A DNA stretch of 64,000 bases from Gammaproteobacteria bacterium (GTDB lineage Bacteria; Pseudomonadota; Gammaproteobacteria; Enterobacterales; Alteromonadaceae): contig JAHKAA010000034.1 of the NCBI GenBank assembly GCA_018825965.1, forward strand, positions 1 through 64,000. The letters are read 5' to 3'. Shown in pieces: positions 55,717-64,000 of this stretch. How positions within the stretch are numbered: the stretch's first letter is position 1; each line of letters starts with the position of its first letter. A program made the translations under genes and the position numbers. The notes under the pieces are model-generated. The model did no database searches. It saw only the letters and a program-made list of their open reading frames with translations, and was not told the origin of the DNA.

Positions 55717-56556
55717 ATGAATCTTCAACACCTCCTGTGCAGCGCCGTAGTTTGTCTGCTGTTATCTGGCTGTAAACCAGCTGAAACTCCTGCTCCTGAT
55801 GTAAAACCTGAAGCCGTCACAACAGTGGCTCAAACACAACCAGAACCTAAAGCCGCTGCGTGCGAGTTAAAACTGGGCTTTGAATCCTGGGAACCTTATC
55901 AATATATTGGCCTGGAACAACAAGCCAGCGGGCTGGACATTGAAATTATGCAGGCCGTTGCCAACAGAATGAACTGTACTTTAGTGATGCAGCATGGCAC
56001 CTGGCAGGACCTGTTGGGGCAGTTGAAACTAGGTAAGGTTGATTTGTTGTTGGGTGCTTCTAAAACGCCGGCACGGGAAGAATTTGCGCTGTTTTCTGAG
56101 CCCTACAGAGCTGAACAGTTTCAATTGTTTGTACGCAAAGACGAAGCCGACCAATACAACTTTGCTTCAGTGGCTGAAATGGTGGCTGCCAAACATAAAG
56201 TGGGGCTGATCAGTGACTATTACTACGGTGAGCAAATCAGCACTTTGTATAGCGACGAACATATGCGGCCACAGTTTGTTGAATCTTCGATGAGTGAACT
56301 GAATATAGCTGTATTGTTAGACGACCAGGTGGATGCAGTGCTCGAAGACAGTTTTGTCGGAGCTGCTATTATCCGGCGTAAAGGATTAGAGCAACAAATT
56401 CAGCCACATCAGGTCAAGCTGCCAGAAAGCCCTATTTATGTGATGTTCAGCAAAGTCACAGTGCAGCCGGAAAAAGTCAGCTCTTTTAATCAGGCGCTGC
56501 AACAATTAAAAGACAGTGGGGATTATCAACAACTGTTGAGTAAATACCAGAGTTAA
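55717..56556 (+). CDS. Solute-binding lipoprotein (SBP_bac_3 family)
   Basis: 279 residues. The lipobox LLSGC is in a signal MNLQHLLCSAVVCLLLSGC, followed by a Pro-rich linker and a family-3 binding domain (LKLGFESWEPYQYIG...LDIEIMQAVANRMNCTLVMQHGTWQDLLGQLKLGKVDLLLG). No transport genes adjoin. It is a paralogue of the broken gene at the left edge. Its stop overlaps the mutH stop by four bases on the other strand. Confidence 0.85.
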   Translation: MNLQHLLCSAVVCLLLSGCKPAETPAPDVKPEAVTTVAQTQPEPKAAACELKLGFESWEPYQYIGLEQQASGLDIEIMQAVANRMNCTLVMQHGTWQDLLGQLKLGKVDLLLGASKTPAREEFALFSEPYRAEQFQLFVRKDEADQYNFASVAEMVAAKHKVGLISDYYYGEQISTLYSDEHMRPQFVESSMSELNIAVLLDDQVDAVLEDSFVGAAIIRRKGLEQQIQPHQVKLPESPIYVMFSKVTVQPEKVSSFNQALQQLKDSGDYQQLLSKYQS

Positions 56557-57221
56557 GCACCAAACTGGCGGGCCAGCAAAGAAGCAGTAAAGCTGGCCTT
56601 TAAATAAAAACCCCGTGGCAGAGTTTGAATAGGTTGGCCATCAGCGCCAATAGCTGAAGTCAGGGCTTTGCTGTTGGCCGCTTTAGGGCGCAGTTGCAAC
56701 ACTTTGCCATGCGCGCCTTTAATCTGATCGATGCCACCTAATACAATCAGCTCCATCAGTTCTTCCCAATCCTGTTGCAGCAAGGCGTGTTGCTCTGCAT
56801 CCGGGCTCCATAAAAAAGCTGTACCTATCTGCCGCTCTGCCAGTGGAATAGTACGTTCGGCCAGTATGGGTACAAACAACACCTTGCTGAGTTTGCGACA
56901 GACCCAGGAGTCCTGCCAATGCAAACCTGCCACGTCAGTTAAAGGTGCAACACAGACATAAGTACTTTCCAGCGGTTTATCAAAACGATCCACAGGCAAG
57001 GTTTTCAGTTCTATGCCCAGATGTGGAAAATCAGGTTCAGCTTTACTGCCACTGCTGGCGCCAAGCACCAGTTCGAGCAATTGGCCCACAGTACCTTTTT
57101 CCCGTTGCAGATTGGCGGGCAGCTGCAACTGGCATTGTTCTGCCAGTTGGCCTAAGGTCAGGCCTGCGATCAGATAACAACGTTCGAGTAATTCTGCTGT
57201 ATTTTCCGGCGGGTGGCTCAT
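56553..57221 (-). CDS. mutH: DNA mismatch repair endonuclease MutH
   Basis: 222 residues. The catalytic triad appears in EPDFPHLGIELKTLPV (Asp64, Glu71, Lys73), with KGTVGQLLELVLGA upstream, as in E. coli MutH. It nicks unmethylated GATC strands after MutS/MutL. The ATG at 57221 was chosen over a start at 57320. Several DnaA-box-like sequences lie upstream, between it and rppH. Confidence 0.93.
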   Translation of the reverse strand: MSHPPENTAELLERCYLIAGLTLGQLAEQCQLQLPANLQREKGTVGQLLELVLGASSGSKAEPDFPHLGIELKTLPVDRFDKPLESTYVCVAPLTDVAGLHWQDSWVCRKLSKVLFVPILAERTIPLAERQIGTAFLWSPDAEQHALLQQDWEELMELIVLGGIDQIKGAHGKVLQLRPKAANSKALTSAIGADGQPIQTLPRGFYLKASFTASLLARQFGA

Positions 57222-57312
57222 AAAAACGTCATTGAAGCGGCAGTGATTCAGGTCTTTCAAAACATTAGCATTTTTTGACTTATTTTGCTGCTCAAAAAGC
57301 AACCAAAGCAAG

Positions 57313-57518
57313 TTATGCACAGTTGTAACACTGGTTAAATAGCAGTCTTACCAATCTAACCTAATGTTTTTTATGGTTATTTTTTTAGTTTTGGTTGAGT
57401 GTTATTCCAGCGTTTCAGAGTTATTCAAGAACAAAAACACCCTTATGCACAGCTTTATGTACAGAGCCTGTGTAGAAGTGCACAGTGCGTGCTAATTAAT
57501 CAGTTAAATTGTGGATAA
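57313..57518. promoter_or_regulatory. Cluster of DnaA-box-like sequences between mutH and rppH
   Basis: TTATGCACA occurs at 57313-57321 and 57443-57451, and TGTGGATAA (the reverse of TTATCCACA) at 57510-57518, all in a 380-bp non-coding stretch. They may regulate mutH or rppH or titrate DnaA. The rest of the stretch shows no gene. Confidence 0.45.
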
Positions 57519-57602
57519 CTCTGTAGAAAATACAATTTGCCGAAGTCGTGACTTTATGAAAGAATCGATGAAACAACAGCTGGAACCAAGCTAGAGGTTT
57601 TT

Positions 57603-58121
57603 GTGATCGACGCTGAAGGCTTTAGAGCCAACGTCGGCATTGTAATATACAACCACCATGGACAGGTGTTTTGGGCAAGGAGATACGGTCAACATTCCTG
57701 GCAGTACCCACAGGGCGGCATTGACGAAGGGGAAACCCCAGAGCAAGCCATGTACCGCGAGTTAAACGAAGAAGTTGGTTTACAGCCTGAAGATGTAGAA
57801 ATTATTGCTGTAACCAAACACTGGCTAAGGTACAAATTACCTAAGCGTTTAATTCGACGGGACAGTAATCCGGTGTGTATAGGGCAAAAACAAAAATGGT
57901 TTTTGTTGCGCCTGACCTGTAAGGATGAAGACGTAAATCTGTTAAAAACTACACATCCGGAGTTTGATGACTGGCGTTGGGTCAGCTATTGGTATCCGGT
58001 GCGTCAGGTCGTCGCCTTTAAACGGGAAGTGTACCGTAAGGTGATGAAAGAGTTTGCCCCTATTGCTTTGCCGTATCTTCGTAGAGATGGAAAAAATGAC
58101 AAGTTAATCAGAAGGGGTTAA
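57603..58121 (+). CDS. rppH: RNA pyrophosphohydrolase
   Basis: 172 residues from GTG 57603. The Nudix box [23 protein letters not shown] spans residues 38-60, with the RppH-specific [11 protein letters not shown] start and [22 protein letters not shown] end. RppH removes the 5' pyrophosphate from mRNAs and so starts their decay. It is three bases before ptsP. Confidence 0.95.
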   Translation: MIDAEGFRANVGIVIYNHHGQVFWARRYGQHSWQYPQGGIDEGETPEQAMYRELNEEVGLQPEDVEIIAVTKHWLRYKLPKRLIRRDSNPVCIGQKQKWFLLRLTCKDEDVNLLKTTHPEFDDWRWVSYWYPVRQVVAFKREVYRKVMKEFAPIALPYLRRDGKNDKLIRRG

Positions 58122-58123
58122 GA

Positions 58124-60391
58124 ATGCTGAGCCAGTTAAGGCGCATAGTGCAGGATGTGGCGCAAGAGCCGGTACTGAATAACGCACTGGCTGGCTTAGT
58201 CTCGAATGTAAAAAATGCTCTGAAGACAGAGTGTTGCTCTGTTTATTTAGCCAACTATGAACAGCAGCATTTTATGTTGATGGCCACAGATGGCTTAAAT
58301 CCTGAAGCCGTAGGCCAAATTTCTATTGGTTTCTCCGAAGGCTTAATTGGTTGGGTGGGGCAGCGTGAAGAGCCGATCAACCTGGCACAGGCTCATTTAC
58401 ACCCCCGTTTTAAAGTCACCCCTGAAGTCAGTGAAGACCGTTTTTCGGCCTTTTTAGGCTGCCCTATTATTCATCACCGTAAAGTGCTGGGTGTCTTAAC
58501 CATACAGCAGGGTGAATCACGGGTCTTCAGTGAAGACGAAGAATCCTTTTTAGTGACTTTAGGAGTGCAGCTGGCTTCTGTACTGGTGCATGCTGAAATG
58601 CGTCAGGCGGCCAGCCAGAATTCAAAGCAGCAAAAAAGTACGGGCCAGTTGCAGGGTTTACCCGGCGCTCCTGGTATTGCCATAGGTGAAGGTTTTGTAT
58701 TAGAGCCGTCCAGTGACTTTGATGCGATATCGCTGAAAAAAGTCGACGATCCGGAAAAAGAGCTGTCCCGTTTTTATAAAGCCGTCAAAATTACCAAAGC
58801 CGAATTCAACCGATTAGCCGAACGTATGGCCGGGCATTTGCCTCCGGACGCTTTGGCCATTTTTGATGTCTACCATCAGTTGTTAGATGCGGCCAGTCTT
58901 GGCAATGAAATTGAAAAACAAATCCACGAAGGCTGGTGTGCCAAAAGTGCGCTGAAACGTGTGGTTGAAAAGTTTGCCCGCCAGTTTGACGATATGGACG
59001 ATCCTTATCTGAGAGAGCGGGGCACAGATATCCGTGATTTAGGCCAGAGGGTACTGAATCATTTGCTCGACACTGAGCAGCGCCATCATAAGTTGCCGGA
59101 AAAAGTCGTGTTGGTGGCTGATAACGTCACGGCCACTATGCTGGCTGAAATTCCACGCGCTCAGCTGGTGGCTATTGTTTCGCTGAAAGGCTCAGTGAAT
59201 TCACACGCTGCTATTATGGCGCGGGCTTTAGGTATTCCGGCCGTGATGGGCTTGGACGAACTGCCGTTGTTTCACTGGCAAAGTAAACGTCTGATCGTAG
59301 ACGGCTACCGTGGGCAGATTTTAGTGGCTCCTGCTGAAGCTATAGTGGCCGAGTATCAGGCGCTGATCAGTGAAGATGCTCAGTTGAGTGCCCGTTATCA
59401 ATCCGAGATGCATTTAAAGGCCCAGAGCGCCTGTGGTGCGCCTTTTAGCTTAATGGTTAATGCGGGTCTGGCGATAGAGCTGGAAAGCACTCAGCCTTCT
59501 TATACAGACGGCATAGGTTTATACCGTACTGAATTCCCTTTTATTATGCGTAACCGCTTTCCAACCGAAGCGGAGCAGATAGAACTCTATAAAAAAGTAT
59601 TAGCGTCGCACCCTACCAAAGCTGTAGTGATGCGTACTTTGGATGTGGGTGGTGATAAAGCGCTGCCTTATTTCAGCATTATCGAAGAAAACCCCTTTTT
59701 AGGCTGGCGGGGTATTCGTTTAACCCTGGATCACCCTGAAATTTTTCTGGTGCAAATTCGCGCCATGCTGAAGGCCAATATAGGTCAGGGTAATTTGCAT
59801 ATATTGCTGCCGATGATTTCAGACCTGGCTGAAGTGGATGAATCGCTGCGTTTAATTAAACAAGCTACTTTTGAACTGACCGATGAATTAGCCGGTACTG
59901 AAGTGCAGTTGCCTAAAGCTAAAGTCGGCGTGATGATTGAAGTGCCGTCCATTATGTATCAGTTGCCTGAACTGGCCCGTAAAATTGATTTCTGTTCAGT
60001 GGGGACCAACGACTTAACCCAGTATTTATTGGCCGTTGATCGCAACAACCCAAGAGTAGCGGCTTTGTATGATGCGATGCATCCTGCGGTATTACGTGCT
60101 TTGCACCAGATGTCCTTGCAGGCCCAGGGGTTACAGCTGCCGATGAGCATTTGTGGTGAGCTGGCGGGTGAACCTGCTGGTGTGCTGATTTTAGCCGCCA
60201 TGGGCTATGACAAGTTCAGTATGAACAGCAGTAATCTGGCAAAAATTAAATGGCTATTACGCAGGGTTCATCTATCTGAACTGCAATTACTGCTGCCGGA
60301 AATTCTGGCCTGTCAGTCGCCAAAACAAGTTCGTCTGCAAGTTCAGCGTTTCCTCGATCAAAAACAGCTATTGAACCAATTACGTGCTTAA
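58124..60391 (+). CDS. ptsP: Enzyme I-Ntr (PEP-protein phosphotransferase)
   Basis: 755 residues. A GAF domain (about 1-150) followed by Enzyme I: phospho-His in GSVNSHAAIMARALGIPAVMG (about His361), PEP-binding barrel with YRTEFPFIMRNRFPTEAEQ, VMRTLDVGGDKALPYF and CSVGTNDLTQYLLAVDRNN. It starts the nitrogen phosphotransferase cascade. The order rppH-ptsP-lgt-thyA is the same as in E. coli. Confidence 0.95.
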   Translation: MLSQLRRIVQDVAQEPVLNNALAGLVSNVKNALKTECCSVYLANYEQQHFMLMATDGLNPEAVGQISIGFSEGLIGWVGQREEPINLAQAHLHPRFKVTPEVSEDRFSAFLGCPIIHHRKVLGVLTIQQGESRVFSEDEESFLVTLGVQLASVLVHAEMRQAASQNSKQQKSTGQLQGLPGAPGIAIGEGFVLEPSSDFDAISLKKVDDPEKELSRFYKAVKITKAEFNRLAERMAGHLPPDALAIFDVYHQLLDAASLGNEIEKQIHEGWCAKSALKRVVEKFARQFDDMDDPYLRERGTDIRDLGQRVLNHLLDTEQRHHKLPEKVVLVADNVTATMLAEIPRAQLVAIVSLKGSVNSHAAIMARALGIPAVMGLDELPLFHWQSKRLIVDGYRGQILVAPAEAIVAEYQALISEDAQLSARYQSEMHLKAQSACGAPFSLMVNAGLAIELESTQPSYTDGIGLYRTEFPFIMRNRFPTEAEQIELYKKVLASHPTKAVVMRTLDVGGDKALPYFSIIEENPFLGWRGIRLTLDHPEIFLVQIRAMLKANIGQGNLHILLPMISDLAEVDESLRLIKQATFELTDELAGTEVQLPKAKVGVMIEVPSIMYQLPELARKIDFCSVGTNDLTQYLLAVDRNNPRVAALYDAMHPAVLRALHQMSLQAQGLQLPMSICGELAGEPAGVLILAAMGYDKFSMNSSNLAKIKWLLRRVHLSELQLLLPEILACQSPKQVRLQVQRFLDQKQLLNQLRA

Positions 60392-60487
60392 CAGCACCAA
60401 GGGCTGTTACAATGTTTGACCTTATCAGGCTCTGTGCATCAGCTCTGGTGCCTTACTGCTTTATTGCTTAGAACAGGATTTTTTATA

Positions 60488-61336
60488 GTGGACTCTTATT
60501 TTTTATTCCCGCAAATTGACCCGGTGATCTTTAGTATCGGGCCAGTGGCCGTGCGTTGGTATGGCCTGATGTATGTGATCGCTTTTTTACTGGCCAACTG
60601 GCTGGCCAACCGTCAGGCCGATAAACCAGGTTCTGGCTGGACCCGTGATCAGGTCAGCGATTTACTATTTTTCGGTTTTTTAGGTGTGATTGTCGGTGGC
60701 CGGGTTGGTTATGTATTGTTTTACAGTTTCAGTAACTTTATTGCAGACCCACTGTATTTATTCCGCACCTGGGAAGGCGGCATGTCTTTCCATGGGGGTG
60801 TGTTGGGTGTGATGGCTGCTATGGCCTGGTTTGCCTGGCGCAACAACAAAAAGTACCTTGAGCTTGGCGATTTTGTGGTGCCGCTGTTGCCTTTAGGTCT
60901 GGCCTTTGGCCGTTTAGGTAACTTTATCAACGGCGAGTTATGGGGCCGTACTACAGACGTACCCTGGGCTGTGTTATTTCCAAACTCCGGTATGTTGCCA
61001 CGTCATCCGTCTCAGCTTTATGAAATGCTGGCTGAAGGCATCATCCTGTTTATTTTGCTGCAATGGTACAAAGGCAAGAATCCACCTGCAGGTAATGTCG
61101 CTGGTTTATTCTTGCTGGGCTACGGTACGGCACGTTTTATTATTGAATTCTTCCGGGAGCCGGACGCGCATTTAGGATTATTGTCTCTGGGCATGTCGAT
61201 GGGACAGTGGCTTTGTATTCCAATGATAGCCGCAGGTCTGGGATTGATGGTCTGGGGCTATAGTCGTGAAGCGAAATCAGGCATCAAGACTAAACAGAGT
61301 GCGGAAAAAGCAGTGAAGAAAGAGAGCAAGGCATGA
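60488..61336 (+). CDS. lgt: Prolipoprotein diacylglyceryl transferase
   Basis: 282 residues from GTG 60488 with AGGA upstream. Seven membrane helices; motifs [24 protein letters not shown] and FREPDAH. It adds diacylglycerol to lipobox Cys in the inner membrane and so serves the several lipoproteins of this window. Its stop overlaps the thyA start by four bases. Confidence 0.95.
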   Translation: MDSYFLFPQIDPVIFSIGPVAVRWYGLMYVIAFLLANWLANRQADKPGSGWTRDQVSDLLFFGFLGVIVGGRVGYVLFYSFSNFIADPLYLFRTWEGGMSFHGGVLGVMAAMAWFAWRNNKKYLELGDFVVPLLPLGLAFGRLGNFINGELWGRTTDVPWAVLFPNSGMLPRHPSQLYEMLAEGIILFILLQWYKGKNPPAGNVAGLFLLGYGTARFIIEFFREPDAHLGLLSLGMSMGQWLCIPMIAAGLGLMVWGYSREAKSGIKTKQSAEKAVKKESKA

Positions 61337-62166
61337 AGCAGTATTTAGACTTAATGCGCCATGTGCTGGAGCATGGTCATAAAAAATCGGACCGCACAGG
61401 CACAGGCACCATCAGTGTATTTGGTTATCAGATGCGGTTTGATTTAAGTCAGGGCTTTCCTCTGGTGACCACCAAAAAGTGCCACTTACGCTCCATTATT
61501 CATGAGCTGTTGTGGTTTCTGAAAGGCGACACCAATATTCAGTATCTGAAAGACAATAAAGTGTCGATTTGGGATGAGTGGGCCACAGAACAAGGCGATT
61601 TAGGACCTGTTTATGGTGCCCAGTGGCGTAGCTGGCAAACGCCGGATGGCCGTACTATCGACCAGATCAGTCAACTTATTCATGACATTAAAACCAATCC
61701 GGATTCACGGCGTTTAATCGTCAGCGGCTGGAACCCTGCAGTGTTACCTGATACCAAATTCAGCCCTAAAGACAATGCAGCTATGGGGAAACAGGCTTTA
61801 CCGCCTTGCCATACTTTATTTCAGTTTTATGTGCATGACGGCAAATTATCCTGTCAGTTATACCAGCGCAGCGCCGACATTTTTCTTGGTGTGCCTTTTA
61901 ATATCGCAAGTTATGCTTTGCTGACCATGATGGTGGCTCAGGTTTGTGATTTAACACCAGGCGATTTTGTTCATACATTTGGGGATGCCCATTTGTACAG
62001 CAATCACTTGAAACAAGTGAATGAGCAGCTAAGCCGTACACCTCATCCTTTACCTCAGATGAAATTAAATCCGGCGATCAAAGATATTTTTGCTTTTAGT
62101 ATCGAGGATTTTGAGCTGGTCAATTATTTGGCGCATTCAGCTATTAAAGCCCCGATAGCGATATAA
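61333..62166 (+). CDS. thyA: Thymidylate synthase
   Basis: 277 residues; E. coli ThyA has 264. The extra 13 residues lie before the catalytic loop (region [27 protein letters not shown]; Cys159 is catalytic). Other motifs: [26 protein letters not shown]. It methylates dUMP using methylene-tetrahydrofolate. ATG overlaps the lgt stop, implying coupling. Confidence 0.97.
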   Translation: MKQYLDLMRHVLEHGHKKSDRTGTGTISVFGYQMRFDLSQGFPLVTTKKCHLRSIIHELLWFLKGDTNIQYLKDNKVSIWDEWATEQGDLGPVYGAQWRSWQTPDGRTIDQISQLIHDIKTNPDSRRLIVSGWNPAVLPDTKFSPKDNAAMGKQALPPCHTLFQFYVHDGKLSCQLYQRSADIFLGVPFNIASYALLTMMVAQVCDLTPGDFVHTFGDAHLYSNHLKQVNEQLSRTPHPLPQMKLNPAIKDIFAFSIEDFELVNYLAHSAIKAPIAI

Positions 62167-62223
62167 ACAGGCAGATAGAACAGGGCTATACTGGTTAAAG
62201 ATCGAAGTGTCGGAGAGAACAGT

Positions 62224-62526
62224 ATGCGGTTAAGTACTGAACAACAAAAAAGCATTCGGGATGTCATCAGCCGGTTTTTTGGCGCTCAATCCCGTGTCAT
62301 ATTATTTGGTTCACGAGTACATGATCTGGAGGCCGGCGGAGATATTGATCTTTATATTGAGCCTGAAATTACAGATGCGACATTAGTAGTGGATGCAAAA
62401 ATTGACTCTTTGGTGGAGTTGCACAAAGTGTTAGGTGAGCAAAAAATTGATTTGGTCATCAATCGCAAAAATGGCTTCGATTTACCTATTTACACTATTG
62501 CAAAAGAAACAGGAGTTTTGCTTTGA
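62224..62526 (+). CDS. MNT-type nucleotidyltransferase antitoxin
   Basis: 100 residues. The minimal nucleotidyltransferase motif is LFGSRVHDLEAGGDIDLYI (GS at 29-30, Asp40, Asp42), as in MntA antitoxins, which AMPylate their HEPN partner. GGAGA precedes the ATG. Its stop overlaps the start of the next gene (TTGA), the compact arrangement of toxin-antitoxin pairs. Confidence 0.85.
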   Translation: MRLSTEQQKSIRDVISRFFGAQSRVILFGSRVHDLEAGGDIDLYIEPEITDATLVVDAKIDSLVELHKVLGEQKIDLVINRKNGFDLPIYTIAKETGVLL

Positions 62527-62981
62527 ATCCTCAGGTATTTGAAGGTATTCAGGCTATTTGTAATACCCATGCCAGGCATTTATCCTGGGCTATGCAGCAG
62601 TTGGAACAGCTGAAACCTTTTACTCCTGAGTTGTTGAGTGGGCTGGAGCCTGTTCAATTAGCTATCTTCGACCAGTTTATTATCCGCTTTTCCAAATTGC
62701 AGGATGCAATGGGGATGAAATTACTTCCTGCGGTTCTTGAATTAAGTTTTGACGACAGTAGTCCGGCTTTTATTGATCAACTCAATAAGTTAGAGAAATT
62801 AGGAGCCTTGAGTTCAACAACCCAATGGTTAAAATTCAGGGAGATGCGTAACCAGTTTTCACATGATTACCCTGATGATCCGCAAATACAATGTGCTTTA
62901 TTGATCAAAGCTTTTGCGATGGCTGCTGATTTGCTGGCCGAACTTCGCAGGGTGGAAAGTTACAGTTCTAAATATTTATAA
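62523..62981 (+). CDS. HEPN-domain toxin of a MNT/HEPN pair
   Basis: 152 residues from a TTG start with AGGAG eight bases upstream. The RX4HXY motif appears as RNQFSHDY (Arg109, His114, Tyr116), which in HEPN toxins forms the RNase site and contains the Tyr modified by the MNT partner. The rest is helical. With the gene before it, it forms a type VII-like toxin-antitoxin system; a HI0074-like substrate-binding role is an alternative. Confidence 0.8.
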   Translation: MNPQVFEGIQAICNTHARHLSWAMQQLEQLKPFTPELLSGLEPVQLAIFDQFIIRFSKLQDAMGMKLLPAVLELSFDDSSPAFIDQLNKLEKLGALSSTTQWLKFREMRNQFSHDYPDDPQIQCALLIKAFAMAADLLAELRRVESYSSKYL

Positions 62982-63003
62982 AGCTTCAATACAAAAACCG
63001 TTG

Positions 63004-63036
63004 TAGGGAACGAGGGCTTGTTCCCGCCCGTCTCAA
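63004..63036. repeat. REP-like hairpin after the HEPN gene
   Basis: GGGAAC and GTTCCC pair around a GAGGGCTT loop, followed by GCCCGTCTCA, similar to the hairpin after dbpA. No T-run. Confidence 0.45.
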
Positions 63037-63179
63037 ATTCCGAACCTGTCTTTTACGGGATTGTCCGCCCATCCTGTCCTTCGCTCGCTGGGATCAGGAA
63101 AACCGTCAAAATTTTCTGGCATCAATTTTGCTGTATATCTGACATAGATAAACAAGCGACACCAACGCCGGGGGCCACA

Positions 63180-63776
63180 GTGCGAATATTCGGGTTAGTC
63201 ATCACAGTTCTGCTGTTATGCAGCTGCAGTTCTTTGCCACAAGGGCAAGATATTGCCGATCCTGCTGAGCTCTCAACAGCCTCAGCACACCCCCCTTTGT
63301 TATTTTATACTGAACGTCTTGCTGACCAACTTTTCCATAAATTGCAACCTCTGGAATCCGGTGCCATAGCCGTAACCACTTTTGCTGATGTGCAATTGAT
63401 GGCGCCTGATACCAGCCGTAATTCCAGCTATAACGTGGCTTTGCAGTTGCAGGAAAGTATGCAGACTGTGGCTACTCAGTTGGGCTATCAGGTGAGCGAG
63501 TTACGCCTCAATGATGCGGTTTTAGTGCATGCTGGCTATGAAAACTCATTAGGAAGAAATGTAAACAGTTTGGTGCAAAACCAACAGGCACGTTATCTAA
63601 TCACCGGAACCCTGACCGAAGGTGAGGAGCATATTACCGTCAATGCCAAATTAATCGACCTGAGAAGTCAGCACGTAGTAGCTGCCGCTTCCAGTGTTAT
63701 TCCTGTAGATGTGTTATGGCCAAACGAACAGTTGCAGTTGCGTCATAATAAGTTGTATCGCAATTCGGAGTCTTAA
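63180..63776 (+). CDS. FlgO-family lipoprotein
   Basis: 198 residues from GTG 63180; the signal MRIFGLVITVLLLCSC has an LCSC lipobox. The FlgO-like domain shows LADQLFHKLQPLESGAIAVTTFADV, GYQVSELRLNDAV, ARYLITGTLTEGEEHITVNAKLIDLRSQHVV. FlgO proteins are outer-membrane lipoproteins linked to the flagellum in Vibrio, but FlgO-like proteins also occur elsewhere. No flagellar gene is in the window. The long frame from 63018 includes repeat sequence and is rejected. Confidence 0.7.
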   Translation: MRIFGLVITVLLLCSCSSLPQGQDIADPAELSTASAHPPLLFYTERLADQLFHKLQPLESGAIAVTTFADVQLMAPDTSRNSSYNVALQLQESMQTVATQLGYQVSELRLNDAVLVHAGYENSLGRNVNSLVQNQQARYLITGTLTEGEEHITVNAKLIDLRSQHVVAAASSVIPVDVLWPNEQLQLRHNKLYRNSES

Positions 63777-63779
63777 CCG

Positions 63780-64000
63780 ATGATCAGACTAAACCGTCGT
63801 TACATGACTTTTGCCAGCCTTATGCTGGTCGCCATCACCTCAGCTTGTACACCGCTGATCCAGGTAGATGAAGCAGGCTCTGCGGCTGCAACTACCCATC
63901 AGGTTGGTTTAAAGCAGGGCCGGGCTCCGGGGAAAAAGCAGCATAAATTGACCCATTTATATATGACTGACTATGACAGCGCCACAGCACAAAACGCCCG
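63780..64000 (+). CDS. Predicted lipoprotein, partial at right edge
   Basis: ATG 63780 follows the FlgO-like stop by three bases. It starts MIRLNRRYMTFASLMLVAITSAC with a lipobox-like TSAC, then a short linker and KKQHKLTHLYMTDYDSATAQNA, cut by the window edge. It is the second gene of an operon with the FlgO-like gene; family unknown. Confidence 0.6.
   Translation, partial: MIRLNRRYMTFASLMLVAITSACTPLIQVDEAGSAAATTHQVGLKQGRAPGKKQHKLTHLYMTDYDSATAQNA

Noticed and set aside
61333..62166. 13-residue insertion in thymidylate synthase as a novelty
   Set aside because: Length variation at this point is common among ThyA proteins, and the catalytic residues are intact.
1..64000. CRISPR arrays, rRNA or tRNA genes, phage genes, origin
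   Set aside because: No regularly spaced repeats, no cloverleaf or rRNA-like sequence, and no phage structural genes were seen; the DnaA-like boxes are too few and lack an AT-rich unwinding region next to dnaA or gidA.

Overview
The window comes from a Gammaproteobacterium of the Alteromonadales/Chromatiaceae type, most like Rheinheimera or Alishewanella. This is inferred from protein style and gene order, not from any database search. The clearest marker is the conserved run mutH, rppH, ptsP, lgt, thyA (56553-62166), together with yggL, slyD, dbpA, tpx, mtfA, a periplasmic ATP-dependent DNA ligase (LigE type), a CstA transporter and several TonB-dependent receptors. I see no rRNA, tRNA or CRISPR array.

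Layout. 1-550: the last 28 codons of an IS21-family istB gene and the right end of that IS, which has cut a solute-binding protein gene in two. 579-811: a 233-bp element with perfect 19-bp terminal inverted repeats. 970-4850: a TonB receptor gene broken by one in-frame amber codon, an AraC regulator and a LysE exporter that overlap tail to tail. 5027-8664: small membrane and lipoproteins, a methyltransferase whose start codon abuts a 123-bp MITE-like element, yggL, and a secreted NPP1 (Nep1-like) protein. 8673-20315: a periplasmic metallophosphoesterase, a large TonB receptor with a LacI-type operator candidate, a cupin gene split by a 262-bp MITE with a TA duplication, a peptide-use group (amidohydrolase, M24 peptidase, CstA) and two small stress membrane proteins. 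20410-24802: an acetyltransferase, a diguanylate cyclase, and a Tsx-like channel plus chemoreceptor operon. 25280-27566: an AT-rich island of unrecognised genes. 27703-36954: a probably Fur-regulated iron receptor, a binding protein, a LysR/NAD(P)-binding pair, and an operon of PstS-like protein, porin and GGDEF-EAL protein. 36968-48970: a class A PBP-like enzyme, slyD, mtfA, upp, an orphan torT, a DUF3422 protein, ligE, a LysE exporter, and a divergent porin / methylamine-utilization-like pair. 48996-54034: tpx, acetyltransferase, lipoprotein, and a reductase-desaturase-thioesterase operon under a FabR/DesT-like palindrome. 54149-64000: dbpA, a binding lipoprotein, the mutH-to-thyA run, a MNT/HEPN toxin-antitoxin pair, and a FlgO-like lipoprotein followed by a partial gene.

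The most notable features are the amount of small-element activity (one IS end, three MITE-like copies, a 19-bp-TIR element and a REP-like pair), which has broken at least two genes, and the AT-rich island at about 24.9-27.7 kb. That island carries two unfamiliar exported or anchored proteins and, on the other strand, a candidate 35-residue one-TM peptide followed by a strong terminator. No complete new system can be proven from the sequence alone; the island is the best place to look.
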